The notes under the pieces are model-generated. The model had not been told where the DNA came from. It was given only the letters and a program-made list of their open reading frames with translations, and ran no database searches. A DNA stretch of 7,905 nucleotides from an uncultured bacterium (GTDB lineage: Bacteria; Armatimonadota; Zipacnadia; Zipacnadales; Zipacnadaceae): the NCBI GenBank assembly GCA_937928475.1, contig CALFVE010000378.1, positions 1 to 7,905 of the forward strand, written 5' to 3'. Each line of letters opens with the position of its first letter. Positions within the stretch are counted from its first letter, which is position 1. This document shows positions 1 to 6,377 of the stretch, one piece after another. Position numbers and translations under genes: made by a program.

Positions 1-2105
1 CCAAGGGGGTAGACCACTGGTCAGCGGGCGCCTGCCTGTGCCTGGAGCGATACCACAAAGCGGGGGTCGGGGCGGCCTTGGCCATCGCGGGACACCACAT
101 CGGACTGCCCACCTATGACAAACTAAAGGACCTGTGCTCGCTGACCGGCCTGGCAACCAAGCAACCTCCAGAGCGGAGGCTCTCGGAAGAGAAAATTGAG
201 ATCCTGCTCAGCCGCATGAACCAGGACGGCCTGCAACTTCCGCCGATTCCCGAGACTCCCTTGTGGCAGTTCGGCGACCCCTTCAGGGCCGCGGCGATGC
301 TGGACCTCCGCATGCTCTACTCGGTCCTGGTAGACGCAGACTTCATTGAGACTGAGGCGCACTTCCTAGCCAACGGCCCCGAGCAGCCGGGCTACCGAGC
401 CTCAGGGCCGCCTCTGGAGGCCGCGCGAGCGTTAGAAGTGCTGCGGCGCTACCTGCGCGACCTGGCGGCGGGTTCAGAGGCCGCGGCCGAGATCAAACAA
501 ATGCGAGCGGAGCTCCTAGCTGCCTGCTGGGAAGCCGCCGAACAACCGCCGGGGCTTTTCACCCTGACGGCGCCCACCGGCGCCGGCAAAACCCTCAGTA
601 TGCTCGCGTTTGCGCTCCGCCATGCACAGATGCATGGCTTGCGGCGCATCGTCACTGTCATCCCCTATCTCAGTATTATTGAACAAACAGTGCTTGAGTA
701 CCGCAAGGCGCTGGCCCCGCTTTGCCAGGAGTTTGGACCACTGCGCTACGTGTTGGAGGACCACAGCCTGGCGGGACTGCGGGAGCCGAGGGCAGGGAAA
801 GAAGCAGAATCAGAGTACGAGGGCAGCGCTCGCCTCCTCGCGGAGAACTGGGATGCGCCGGTTGTGGTAACCACCAGCGTCCAGTGCCTCGAGTCCCTGT
901 TCGCGAACCGGCCCTCCGCTTGCCGAAAACTGCATCGCCTGGCTCGCAGCGTGCTGCTCTTCGACGAGGTGCAGACGCTCCCGCCTCGGCTGGCGATACC
1001 GACCCTTGCTACCCTCTCGCGCTTGTCTGAACGATACGGGGCCACGGTGGTGTTTGCGACCGCCACCCAGCCGGCCTTTGAGCACCTGGACGAGTCGGTC
1101 CGAGCGTTTTGCGCGGCCGGCTGGGAGCCGCGGGAGATTGCTGTCCGCAAAGAAGAGTTGTTCAGTCATGCTCGCAGAACGCAGGTGCGCTGGCCGGGTC
1201 CGGACGAGCCCCCGCTGTCTTGGGACGATCTGGCGAGAGAGATCGCTGAGGCGAATCAGGCTCTGTGCATCGTCAACCTCAAACGCCACGCCTGGGCCCT
1301 ACTGGACCGCCTGGAGAGCCGAGACGTAGACGGTCTGTACCACCTGTCCACTAGTATGTGCCCGGCGCACCGGCAAGAGGTGTTGACGCAAGTGAGGCAG
1401 AGGCTCGCCCAGGGAATCCCCTGCCGTCTTGTCTCCACGCAGTGCGTGGAGGCCGGAGTGGACGTGGACTTCCCCCGGGTCTGGCGCGCCTGGGGGCCGC
1501 TGGACGCCATCGCTCAGGCGGCCGGACGCTGCAACCGCAACGGACGACTTCCCGAGGGCGAGGTTCGCCTCTTCATCCCGGATGACGAAGTCCGCTACCC
1601 CGACGATGCGTATAAGCAAGCCGCGGCCGTGGCCCGCGCGCGACTGGAAGACTGGGGCCGCGCGAAAGCCGACATCTACGCTCCTGAGTTCTTCACCGAA
1701 TACTATCGCGAGTTGTACGACATCGCCGGTCTCACCCGCGACAGAGACGATGAACTCATGAAGGCGCTGAAGCGCCTCGACTTCCCCGAGGTGGCCCGGC
1801 TGTATCGGATCATCCGGGACAATGCCGTCAACGTGCTGGTGCCCTATGACCCGGACCGGTTCCGCGAACTGGAGGACGCGATCTACGCAGAGGGGCTGAC
1901 CCGCGCCTGGGTGCAAAGGGCCCGGCCCTACAGTGTGGGGTTGTATCGCCCCCGCGACAGAGACCCCCTCTGGGATCGCCTGGAACGGGTCCCAGTCAAT
2001 CGGAAAGGAGGTGAGTATGCCGAGGACTGGTTCATCTGGACCGGCGACTACGACCCGCATAGGGGGCTAGTGCCGGTGCAGTCGTTGGAGTGTCTCATTG
2101 CTTAG
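1..2105 (+). CDS. cas3: CRISPR-associated helicase/nuclease Cas3, type I-C (5' partial)
   Basis: Target-degrading enzyme of the type I-C system: it is recruited by target-bound Cascade, and it unwinds and cuts the DNA. The frame is open from base 3 to the TAG at 2103-2105 (700 residues), so the gene starts before the window. The TTG at 78 lies inside the HD domain and is not the start. The remaining HD part shows GVDHWSAGA (Asp-His at bases 12-17) and AGHHIGLP (His-His at 93-98), which fit metal-ligand motifs. The upstream HD motif is missing. SF2 helicase motifs follow: Walker A APTGAGKT (570-593), DEVQ (963-974), TAT (1059-1067), QCVEAGVDVD (from 1440) and QAAGRCNRNG (1515-1544). Helicase motifs appear intact. 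The C-terminus ends about where I-C Cas3 proteins usually end. cas5c starts 15 bases downstream, which suggests one transcript. Identification is very secure; only the N-terminus is unseen. Confidence 0.97.
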   Translation, partial: KGVDHWSAGACLCLERYHKAGVGAALAIAGHHIGLPTYDKLKDLCSLTGLATKQPPERRLSEEKIEILLSRMNQDGLQLPPIPETPLWQFGDPFRAAAMLDLRMLYSVLVDADFIETEAHFLANGPEQPGYRASGPPLEAARALEVLRRYLRDLAAGSEAAAEIKQMRAELLAACWEAAEQPPGLFTLTAPTGAGKTLSMLAFALRHAQMHGLRRIVTVIPYLSIIEQTVLEYRKALAPLCQEFGPLRYVLEDHSLAGLREPRAGKEAESEYEGSARLLAENWDAPVVVTTSVQCLESLFANRPSACRKLHRLARSVLLFDEVQTLPPRLAIPTLATLSRLSERYGATVVFATATQPAFEHLDESVRAFCAAGWEPREIAVRKEELFSHARRTQVRWPGPDEPPLSWDDLAREIAEANQALCIVNLKRHAWALLDRLESRDVDGLYHLSTSMCPAHRQEVLTQVRQRLAQGIPCRLVSTQCVEAGVDVDFPRVWRAWGPLDAIAQAAGRCNRNGRLPEGEVRLFIPDDEVRYPDDAYKQAAAVARARLEDWGRAKADIYAPEFFTEYYRELYDIAGLTRDRDDELMKALKRLDFPEVARLYRIIRDNAVNVLVPYDPDRFRELEDAIYAEGLTRAWVQRARPYSVGLYRPRDRDPLWDRLERVPVNRKGGEYAEDWFIWTGDYDPHRGLVPVQSLECLIA
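2004..2019 (+). promoter_or_regulatory. Strong Shine-Dalgarno sequence plus ATG inside cas3, out of frame
   Basis: AAAGGAGGTGA at 2004-2014 is a complete match to the anti-Shine-Dalgarno region and is followed by ATG at 2017. The ATG is in the +1 frame relative to cas3 and opens only a 17-codon reading frame (MPRTGSSGPA..., stop TAG at 2068-2070), ending about 50 bases before cas5c. In the cas3 frame the same bases encode part of RKGGEY. It could load ribosomes near the cas5c start, or it could be a coincidence of coding. I do not claim a real peptide. Confidence 0.3.
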
Positions 2106-2114
2106 GAGAGGAGG
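2104..2114 (+). promoter_or_regulatory. Ribosome binding site of cas5c
   Basis: The purine run AGGAGAGGAGG starts within the cas3 stop codon and ends 6 bases before the ATG at 2121. It supports that ATG as the start. Its overlap with the cas3 terminus suggests that translation of the two genes is linked. Confidence 0.75.
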
Positions 2115-2120
2115 TACCAA

Positions 2121-2849
2121 ATGCAGGGCAACGATCAAGTGCTGGAGGTCTGGGGCGATCTGGCCTGCTTCACGCGGCCGGAGATGAAAGTAGAGCGCTT
2201 CAGTTACCCGGTGATCACGCCTTCGGCGGCGCGAGGCATCTATGACGCTATCTACTGCAAGCCTCGCGAGTTCCGTTGGCAGATCACCGCCATCGAGCTG
2301 CTCAAGCCCCCACGGTACATCGCGCTGAGACGCAATGAGGTCAAGGAGAAAATCTCCTTTGCCAAGGTGAAAGCCTGGATGAGCGGTCGTGAGCACCCCG
2401 AGCCTTTGCTGGCAGACGCTGCCTCAGAGGGTGGCGATGCCACCAAGGGACGCACGCAGCGGCAGACCATGGCCCTCAAGGACGTGCGCTATCGCCTACA
2501 CGCGCAGATGCGGCCTTGGCCGGGATGCGAGGACCGGCTCCCGGCGCTGGAGGCTCAGTTCCGCCGTCGGGCCGGGCAGGGCAAGTGCGTCTACCAGCCC
2601 TGCTTCGGGTGCCGGGAATTTCCCGCCTATTTCGAGTTGGTCGAGCCAGGAGCCGCTGTCACCCCGCCGATCGCCGAGGACCTCGACATCGGGCTCATGC
2701 TTTACGATGTCTTCGACCTGTCGCGACCGGGCGATTGCCATTCCCTGCCTCGCATCAGTCTGTTCAGCGCGCGGGTCGTGCAGGGACGTCTCGAGGTTCC
2801 CGACTACGAAAGCGAGGCTGTGCGTAAGAGCGAGAGGAGGGACGGCTGA
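2121..2849 (+). CDS. cas5c: Type I-C Cas5c (Cas5d/Csd5), Cascade subunit and expected pre-crRNA endoribonuclease
   Basis: RAMP-fold protein of 242 residues, a normal length for Cas5c. In I-C systems, which lack Cas6, Cas5c cuts pre-crRNA in the repeat and then holds the crRNA 5' handle in Cascade. Family landmarks are VWGDLACFTRPEMKVERFSY (residues 10-29), PSAARGIYDAIYCKP (34-48), MALKDVRYRLHAQM (117-130) and QPCFGCREFPAYFEL (159-173). Tyr45 matches Tyr46 of the Bacillus halodurans catalytic triad. The partner Lys-His pair (Lys116-His117 there, GKH before the FRRR-like helix) aligns without gaps to Ala142-Leu143 (bases 2544-2549), so two of the three reported residues seem absent. The alignment is from memory. 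The gene has a strong SD, follows cas3 by 15 bases and overlaps cas8c by one base (TGATG). Family identity is secure; catalytic activity is uncertain. Confidence 0.95.
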   Translation: MQGNDQVLEVWGDLACFTRPEMKVERFSYPVITPSAARGIYDAIYCKPREFRWQITAIELLKPPRYIALRRNEVKEKISFAKVKAWMSGREHPEPLLADAASEGGDATKGRTQRQTMALKDVRYRLHAQMRPWPGCEDRLPALEAQFRRRAGQGKCVYQPCFGCREFPAYFELVEPGAAVTPPIAEDLDIGLMLYDVFDLSRPGDCHSLPRISLFSARVVQGRLEVPDYESEAVRKSERRDG

Positions 2850-4597
2850 TGCTGGAAAAACTAGCAGAACAGGCTTCACCTACGGCCAAGCCCGGATACC
2901 AGCCCAAGGACATTCGCTGGGCACTGGACTTCGACGACGACGGGCGGTTTCTGGGCATCGTTCCGCTAGGCCAAGGCAAGTCCGGACGACGGTTTGACAA
3001 CTGCCCCAACTTCAGCCAGCCGGAAATGGTGGGGGGTGACCGCAAGGCTCATTTCCTCGCGGATACCCTGGACCGGGTTATCGGCTTCGGCAAGGAGGAC
3101 GATGAGGATGCCAAGCAGCGCCGGCAGTACTTCGTGAAAATGCTACACGAAGGCGCCGTCAGCCTCCCAGAACTCGAACGGGTGGCGCGGGCTCTGGAGG
3201 ACGAGAGCGTGCTCCAGAAATGTCGGACCCTGCTTGCCGAGCACAAGGCCAAGCCTAGCGACAAGGCGACACTGCGCATTGGAGAGTGCTTTCCTCTGGA
3301 GAGCGAGGCGTGGCACCCCTGGTGGGACGAGTTTCGAGCCCGACTGCGCCAGGAGCAACCATCTGACAAGCCGCGCATGGTCTGCTTCGTTACTGGCGAG
3401 CTGGTGGAGCCCGCCCGTATCCACGAGGCCAAGATCAAAGGCCTCAATCGGGTGGGCGGCCAGCCCTCCGGCGACGTCCTGGTGGGCTTTGACAAGGAGG
3501 CTTTCACCTCCTACGGACTGGAGCAGTCCCTCAACGCCGCCGTATCGGAGGAGAATGCTACCAGGTACTGTGCGGGCCTGAACCGTCTTATTCAGGAAAC
3601 CGGAAGAGTTCTGGCGGGCACCATGGTTGTTCACTGGTTCACCGGGAAGCAACCCGAGCAGAAGGACAACCCCTTCCACTGGCTGGACGAAGCTTTCAGT
3701 GAGGAGCAGGTCGAAATGGCTGCGCAGACTCGCGCCCGCGAGATGCTGGAGGCTATCCGCAACGGACGTCGGCCCGATCTTGCCAACAACCTCTACTACG
3801 CCATGACACTCTCCGGACAGGCCGGACGGGTCATGGTGCGCGATTGGATGGAAGGGCAGTTCGAGCAACTCGTCGAGAATGTTTACACCTGGTTCGAGGA
3901 CCTCAGCATCGTCCATCGCAACGGTGGGCGACAGGCCCTCGACCCCAAGTTCTACGCTGTCTTGCGCGGTACGGTCCGGGCGCTCGACGATCTCGCTGCG
4001 CCGTTCGTTGCCAGGCTGTGGCGGGTGGCGGTCCGGGGAGAGCCGATTCCCCAATGTGCTTTGGCCCGGGCTGTGATCCGGGCGCAAGCGGGTGTATTGC
4101 AGGATGAGCCTGCGAATCACGCCCGCATGGGCCTGATCAAGGCCTATCACTTGCGCAAAAACCGCTTGAAAGGTGGTGTAGACATGTCCCAAGCACTTCA
4201 GCCGTACCTGAACGAGAACCACCCCAGTCCGGCCTACCAGTGCGGGCGGCTCATGGCCGTTCTGGCGGGCCTGCAGCGTTCGGCACTGGGCGACGTGGGG
4301 GCTGGAGTGGTGCAACGTTACTACGCGGCGGCCAGCACGACGCCCGCCCTGGTGTTGGGCCGCCTGCTGCGCACGGCGCAGTTTCATCTCGGCAAATTAG
4401 AGGGCGGCCTCTCCTACTGGTATGAGGAAAAGATCGGAGAGATCAGCGGAAGGCTGGGTGATGGCATTCCCCGCACCCTCACCCTGGAAGAGCAGAGCCT
4501 GTTTGCGCTGGGCTACTACCAGCAACTAGCGGACATGCGTACCAAGAAAGTCGTGAAGGAAGAAGAAACCCCAGAGGAGGCTGAGAACAATGTCTAA
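2849..4597 (+). CDS. cas8c: Type I-C Cas8c (Csd1), large subunit of Cascade
   Basis: Large subunit of 582 residues, typical for Csd1, which recognises the PAM and helps open target DNA. Landmarks include FDNCPNFSQPEMVGGDRKAHF with FLADTLDRVIGFG near the N-terminus, NNLYYAMTLSGQAGRVMVRDW (from residue 313), and the conserved C-terminal stretch HPSPAYQCGRLMAVLAGLQ followed by RYYAAASTTPALVLGRLLR and AQFHLGKLE. The start ATG shares its A with the cas5c stop codon, and GAGAGGAGGG lies at 2832-2841, just upstream. The last eight bases overlap cas7c. The C-terminal 137 residues can also be translated separately as Cas11c from Met446. The tail (KKVVKEEETPEEAENNV) is charged and probably disordered. 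No frameshift or missing segment is apparent. Confidence 0.95.
   Translation: MLEKLAEQASPTAKPGYQPKDIRWALDFDDDGRFLGIVPLGQGKSGRRFDNCPNFSQPEMVGGDRKAHFLADTLDRVIGFGKEDDEDAKQRRQYFVKMLHEGAVSLPELERVARALEDESVLQKCRTLLAEHKAKPSDKATLRIGECFPLESEAWHPWWDEFRARLRQEQPSDKPRMVCFVTGELVEPARIHEAKIKGLNRVGGQPSGDVLVGFDKEAFTSYGLEQSLNAAVSEENATRYCAGLNRLIQETGRVLAGTMVVHWFTGKQPEQKDNPFHWLDEAFSEEQVEMAAQTRAREMLEAIRNGRRPDLANNLYYAMTLSGQAGRVMVRDWMEGQFEQLVENVYTWFEDLSIVHRNGGRQALDPKFYAVLRGTVRALDDLAAPFVARLWRVAVRGEPIPQCALARAVIRAQAGVLQDEPANHARMGLIKAYHLRKNRLKGGVDMSQALQPYLNENHPSPAYQCGRLMAVLAGLQRSALGDVGAGVVQRYYAAASTTPALVLGRLLRTAQFHLGKLEGGLSYWYEEKIGEISGRLGDGIPRTLTLEEQSLFALGYYQQLADMRTKKVVKEEETPEEAENNV
4171..4176 (+). promoter_or_regulatory. 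Internal ribosome binding site for cas11c
   Basis: AGGTGG within cas8c, preceded by GAA, lies 7 bases before an in-frame ATG at 4184. Placement and strength are those of a working Shine-Dalgarno site. It sits where internal translation of the small subunit is known to begin in I-C cas8c genes. Confidence 0.7.
4184..4597 (+). CDS. cas11c: Type I-C small subunit Cas11c, internal translation product of cas8c
   Basis: This reading frame is the same as cas8c, starting at Met446 (MSQALQPYLNENHPSPAYQ) and sharing its stop, giving 137 residues. Independent translation of Cas11c from within cas8c has been shown experimentally in type I-C systems; the small subunits line the belly of Cascade and stabilise the displaced strand. 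Here the ATG has a clear SD (AGGTGG, spacing 7) in a coding region where none is needed for cas8c itself. The product is mainly helical by composition and about the expected size (roughly 120-140 residues). The sequence supports the start strongly, but separate synthesis in this organism is inferred. Confidence 0.75.
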   Translation: MSQALQPYLNENHPSPAYQCGRLMAVLAGLQRSALGDVGAGVVQRYYAAASTTPALVLGRLLRTAQFHLGKLEGGLSYWYEEKIGEISGRLGDGIPRTLTLEEQSLFALGYYQQLADMRTKKVVKEEETPEEAENNV

Positions 4598-5606
4598 CCC
4601 CATAACCAACCGCTACGAGTTCCTGTATCTGTTCGACTGCGAGAACGGCAATCCCAACGGCGACCCCGATGCGGGCAACGCGCCGCGAATTGACCCCGAA
4701 GACCTGCATGGTTTGGTTTCCGATGTGGCGATCAAGCGCCGCATTCGCAACTATGTGCAGGCGGCGAAGGGCAACCAGATGCCCTACGCCATCTTTGTGG
4801 AGCACGCCACCAACTTGAACCGGCCCATCCTGCGAGCGCATGAGGAGATGAACACGGGAGTCGATCCCACCGGGAGCAAGGCGACCAAGGCCAATGTGGA
4901 GCAGGCCCGCGAGTGGATGTGTCGCAACTTCTACGACGTGCGCACCTTCGGAGCGGTGATGAGCACCGGCGCCAATGCCGGCCAGGTCCGCGGGCCGGTG
5001 CAGATCGCCTTCTGCCGCTCTCTGGACCCCATCCTACCGCTGGACCTGTCCATAACTCGCATGGCCGTAGCGGACACGGTGAGAGAGGCCAAGACGAGCC
5101 AGGACTACGCGGAGTGGGAAGCCAAGCAGCCCGAGGACAAACTCCGAACCATGGGGCGCAAATCGCTCATTCCCTATGGCCTGTACCTGGGCAAGGGCTT
5201 CATCAGCGCGTTTCTCGCCGAAGGTACGGGCTTCGACGAAGAGGACCTGGCCCTATTCTGGGAAGCCCTGCTGAAGATGTTCGAGCACGACCGCTCCGCC
5301 AGCAAGGGCCTGATGTCTGTCCGCGAGCCGATCTTCGTCTTCAAGCACGTGGGCACCGACAGCAACGAGGAGCAGCGCGCCCAGCAGGCCAAACTAGGCT
5401 GTGCTCCGGCCCACCGCCTCTTTGAACTGGTCGAAGTGCGCAAGCGCGATGGTGTGGACTCACCCCGCTCTTTCAGTGACTACACGGTAACCTTCCACCA
5501 GAGCCGCTTGCCTCGGGGCGTGGAGGTTGGGTTTGTGGTAACCGGTGAGGGTGGAGGGGTAGAGATCCACTGGGGGCAGTGCCCGGACTGGGTGCAGGTG
5601 GACTGA
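4590..5606 (+). CDS. cas7c: Type I-C Cas7c (Csd2), Cascade backbone protein
   Basis: RAMP-fold backbone subunit of 338 residues that polymerises along the crRNA spacer, several copies per Cascade. Csd2 landmarks are FLYLFDCENGNPNGDPDAGN (residues 11-30), PRIDPEDLHGLVSDVAIKRR then IRNYV, FYDVRTFGAVMSTGANAGQV followed by RGPVQIAF, SLDPILPLDLSITRMAV, MGRKSLIPYGLYLGKGFISA (188-207) and FWEALLKMFEHDRSASKGLM. It is longer than usual (about 280-300): residues 162-187 form an enlarged charged linker and TDSNEEQRAQQAKLG adds a smaller one. The ATG overlaps cas8c by eight bases and has AGAGGAGG at 4573-4580, nine bases upstream. A stable hairpin follows its stop codon, before the adaptation genes. Identification is secure. 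Confidence 0.96.
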   Translation: MSNPITNRYEFLYLFDCENGNPNGDPDAGNAPRIDPEDLHGLVSDVAIKRRIRNYVQAAKGNQMPYAIFVEHATNLNRPILRAHEEMNTGVDPTGSKATKANVEQAREWMCRNFYDVRTFGAVMSTGANAGQVRGPVQIAFCRSLDPILPLDLSITRMAVADTVREAKTSQDYAEWEAKQPEDKLRTMGRKSLIPYGLYLGKGFISAFLAEGTGFDEEDLALFWEALLKMFEHDRSASKGLMSVREPIFVFKHVGTDSNEEQRAQQAKLGCAPAHRLFELVEVRKRDGVDSPRSFSDYTVTFHQSRLPRGVEVGFVVTGEGGGVEIHWGQCPDWVQVD

Positions 5607-5616
5607 CGCAGTGGCC

Positions 5617-5648
5617 CGGGGGCGGCCTGTGGCCGTAGGCCGCCCCCG
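5617..5648 (+). promoter_or_regulatory. 12-bp GC-rich hairpin between cas7c and cas4
   Basis: CGGGGGCGGCCT (5617-5628) and AGGCCGCCCCCG (5637-5648) are perfect complements around an 8-base loop, 10 bases after the cas7c stop. The RNA stem would be very stable. No T-run follows (GAAACCATCTC), so it does not look like a standard intrinsic terminator. It more likely protects the upstream mRNA end or partly attenuates transcription between the Cascade and adaptation genes. Confidence 0.65.
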
Positions 5649-5675
5649 AAACCATCTCGTCGGAAGAGGTGGGCC

Positions 5676-6377
5676 ATGTACGAAGAAGAGGACTTCCTGC
5701 CCATCTCGGCGTTGCAGCACCTGGCCTATTGCCCGCGGCGATGTGCGCTTATCTACCTGGAGCAGGTCTGGGACGAGAATCGCTTCACCACCGAAGGCAA
5801 GCACCTGCACGAGGACTTGCACGAGGGTGGGGCCGAGTCGCGCGGCGACCTGCGGATTGTGCGTGGCCTGCGCCTGCATTCCTTCCGGCTGGGGCTGTCA
5901 GGACAGGCGGATGTGGTGGAGTTCCACCGGGTGGACCAGCCCCCCGGTGTTGCGCTGCCCGAAGCCGCCGGTCTCTGGCGACCCTTCCCCGTGGAGTACA
6001 AGCGGGGGAAGCCCAAGATTGAGGACTGCGACCGCGTGCAGGTGTGCGCCCAGGCCTTGTGTCTGGAAGAAATGCTGCAACTGCCGGTATCGGAAGGCGC
6101 ACTCTATTACGGACGTCCCCGACGGCGGGAGCAGGTGACCTTCGCCGACGCCCTGCGGCGGGAGACCGAAGCCCTGGCGGCGCGCCTACACGAAATGGTA
6201 GCCGTCGGCGTCACTCCTCCGGCCCAGGTCAAGCGGGCCTGCCGGGACTGCTCACTCGTGGATCTCTGTCTGCCGCGCGTGGGGGAGCGCAAGCGCAGTG
6301 CACGCCGCTACCTGGCGGCTGCCTTACGCGACCTCCGTGGGGGAGGGGAGGTGGCTCAGTCTGAAGAGACTGCTTAA
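5676..6377 (+). CDS. cas4: Cas4, Fe-S cluster RecB-like nuclease of spacer acquisition
   Basis: Cas4 trims prespacers and helps choose those with a correct PAM before Cas1-Cas2 integrates them; in I-C it binds Cas1 directly. The 233-residue protein has the expected cluster cysteines: Cys19 (LAYCPRRC) and Cys189, Cys192, Cys198 (ACRDCSLVDLC). The PD-(D/E)XK nuclease core shows His45 (GKHLHEDLHE), Asp79 (GQADVVEF), Glu107 and Lys109 (PVEYKRGKPK) and the QVCAQALCLEEM helix. All active-site residues I can identify are present. AGAGG at 5665-5669 precedes the ATG by six bases. The gene begins 69 bases after cas7c, behind the hairpin, and its end overlaps cas1 by 17 bases if cas1 starts at CTG 6361. 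The Arg-rich C-terminal tail is not conserved in my memory of the family. Confidence 0.95.
   Translation: MYEEEDFLPISALQHLAYCPRRCALIYLEQVWDENRFTTEGKHLHEDLHEGGAESRGDLRIVRGLRLHSFRLGLSGQADVVEFHRVDQPPGVALPEAAGLWRPFPVEYKRGKPKIEDCDRVQVCAQALCLEEMLQLPVSEGALYYGRPRRREQVTFADALRRETEALAARLHEMVAVGVTPPAQVKRACRDCSLVDLCLPRVGERKRSARRYLAAALRDLRGGGEVAQSEETA
6347..6352 (+). promoter_or_regulatory. Ribosome binding site that decides the cas1 start
   Basis: GGAGGT inside a longer purine run (GGGGGAGGGGAGGTGG, 6339-6354) lies eight bases before CTG 6361. It is too late to serve the GTG codons at 6298 or 6337, and I see no comparable site before either of them. It therefore points to 6361 as the start. Confidence 0.65.

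Noticed and set aside
78..80. TTG at 78 as the start of cas3
   Set aside because: The frame is open to the window edge, and conserved HD-domain residues (GVDHWSAGA) lie upstream of the TTG, so the gene is cut by the window.
3143..4387. Long minus-strand ORF (414 codons) opposite cas8c
   Set aside because: It lies entirely within a clear Csd1 gene and has no recognisable domain. Long antisense frames are common in GC-rich coding DNA. The same applies to the minus-strand frames at 1299-2060 and 6730-7539.
5617..5648. Intergenic hairpin as a mimic of the CRISPR repeat for Cas5c autoregulation
   Set aside because: The only shared sequence is a run of Gs and Cs (CGGGGGCG). The loop and the bases flanking the stem differ from the repeat, including the missing GTGGATTGAA tail.
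6298..6360. GTG 6298 or GTG 6337 as the cas1 start
   Set aside because: Neither has a Shine-Dalgarno site, and both add residues that the family lacks; the SD lies downstream of both.
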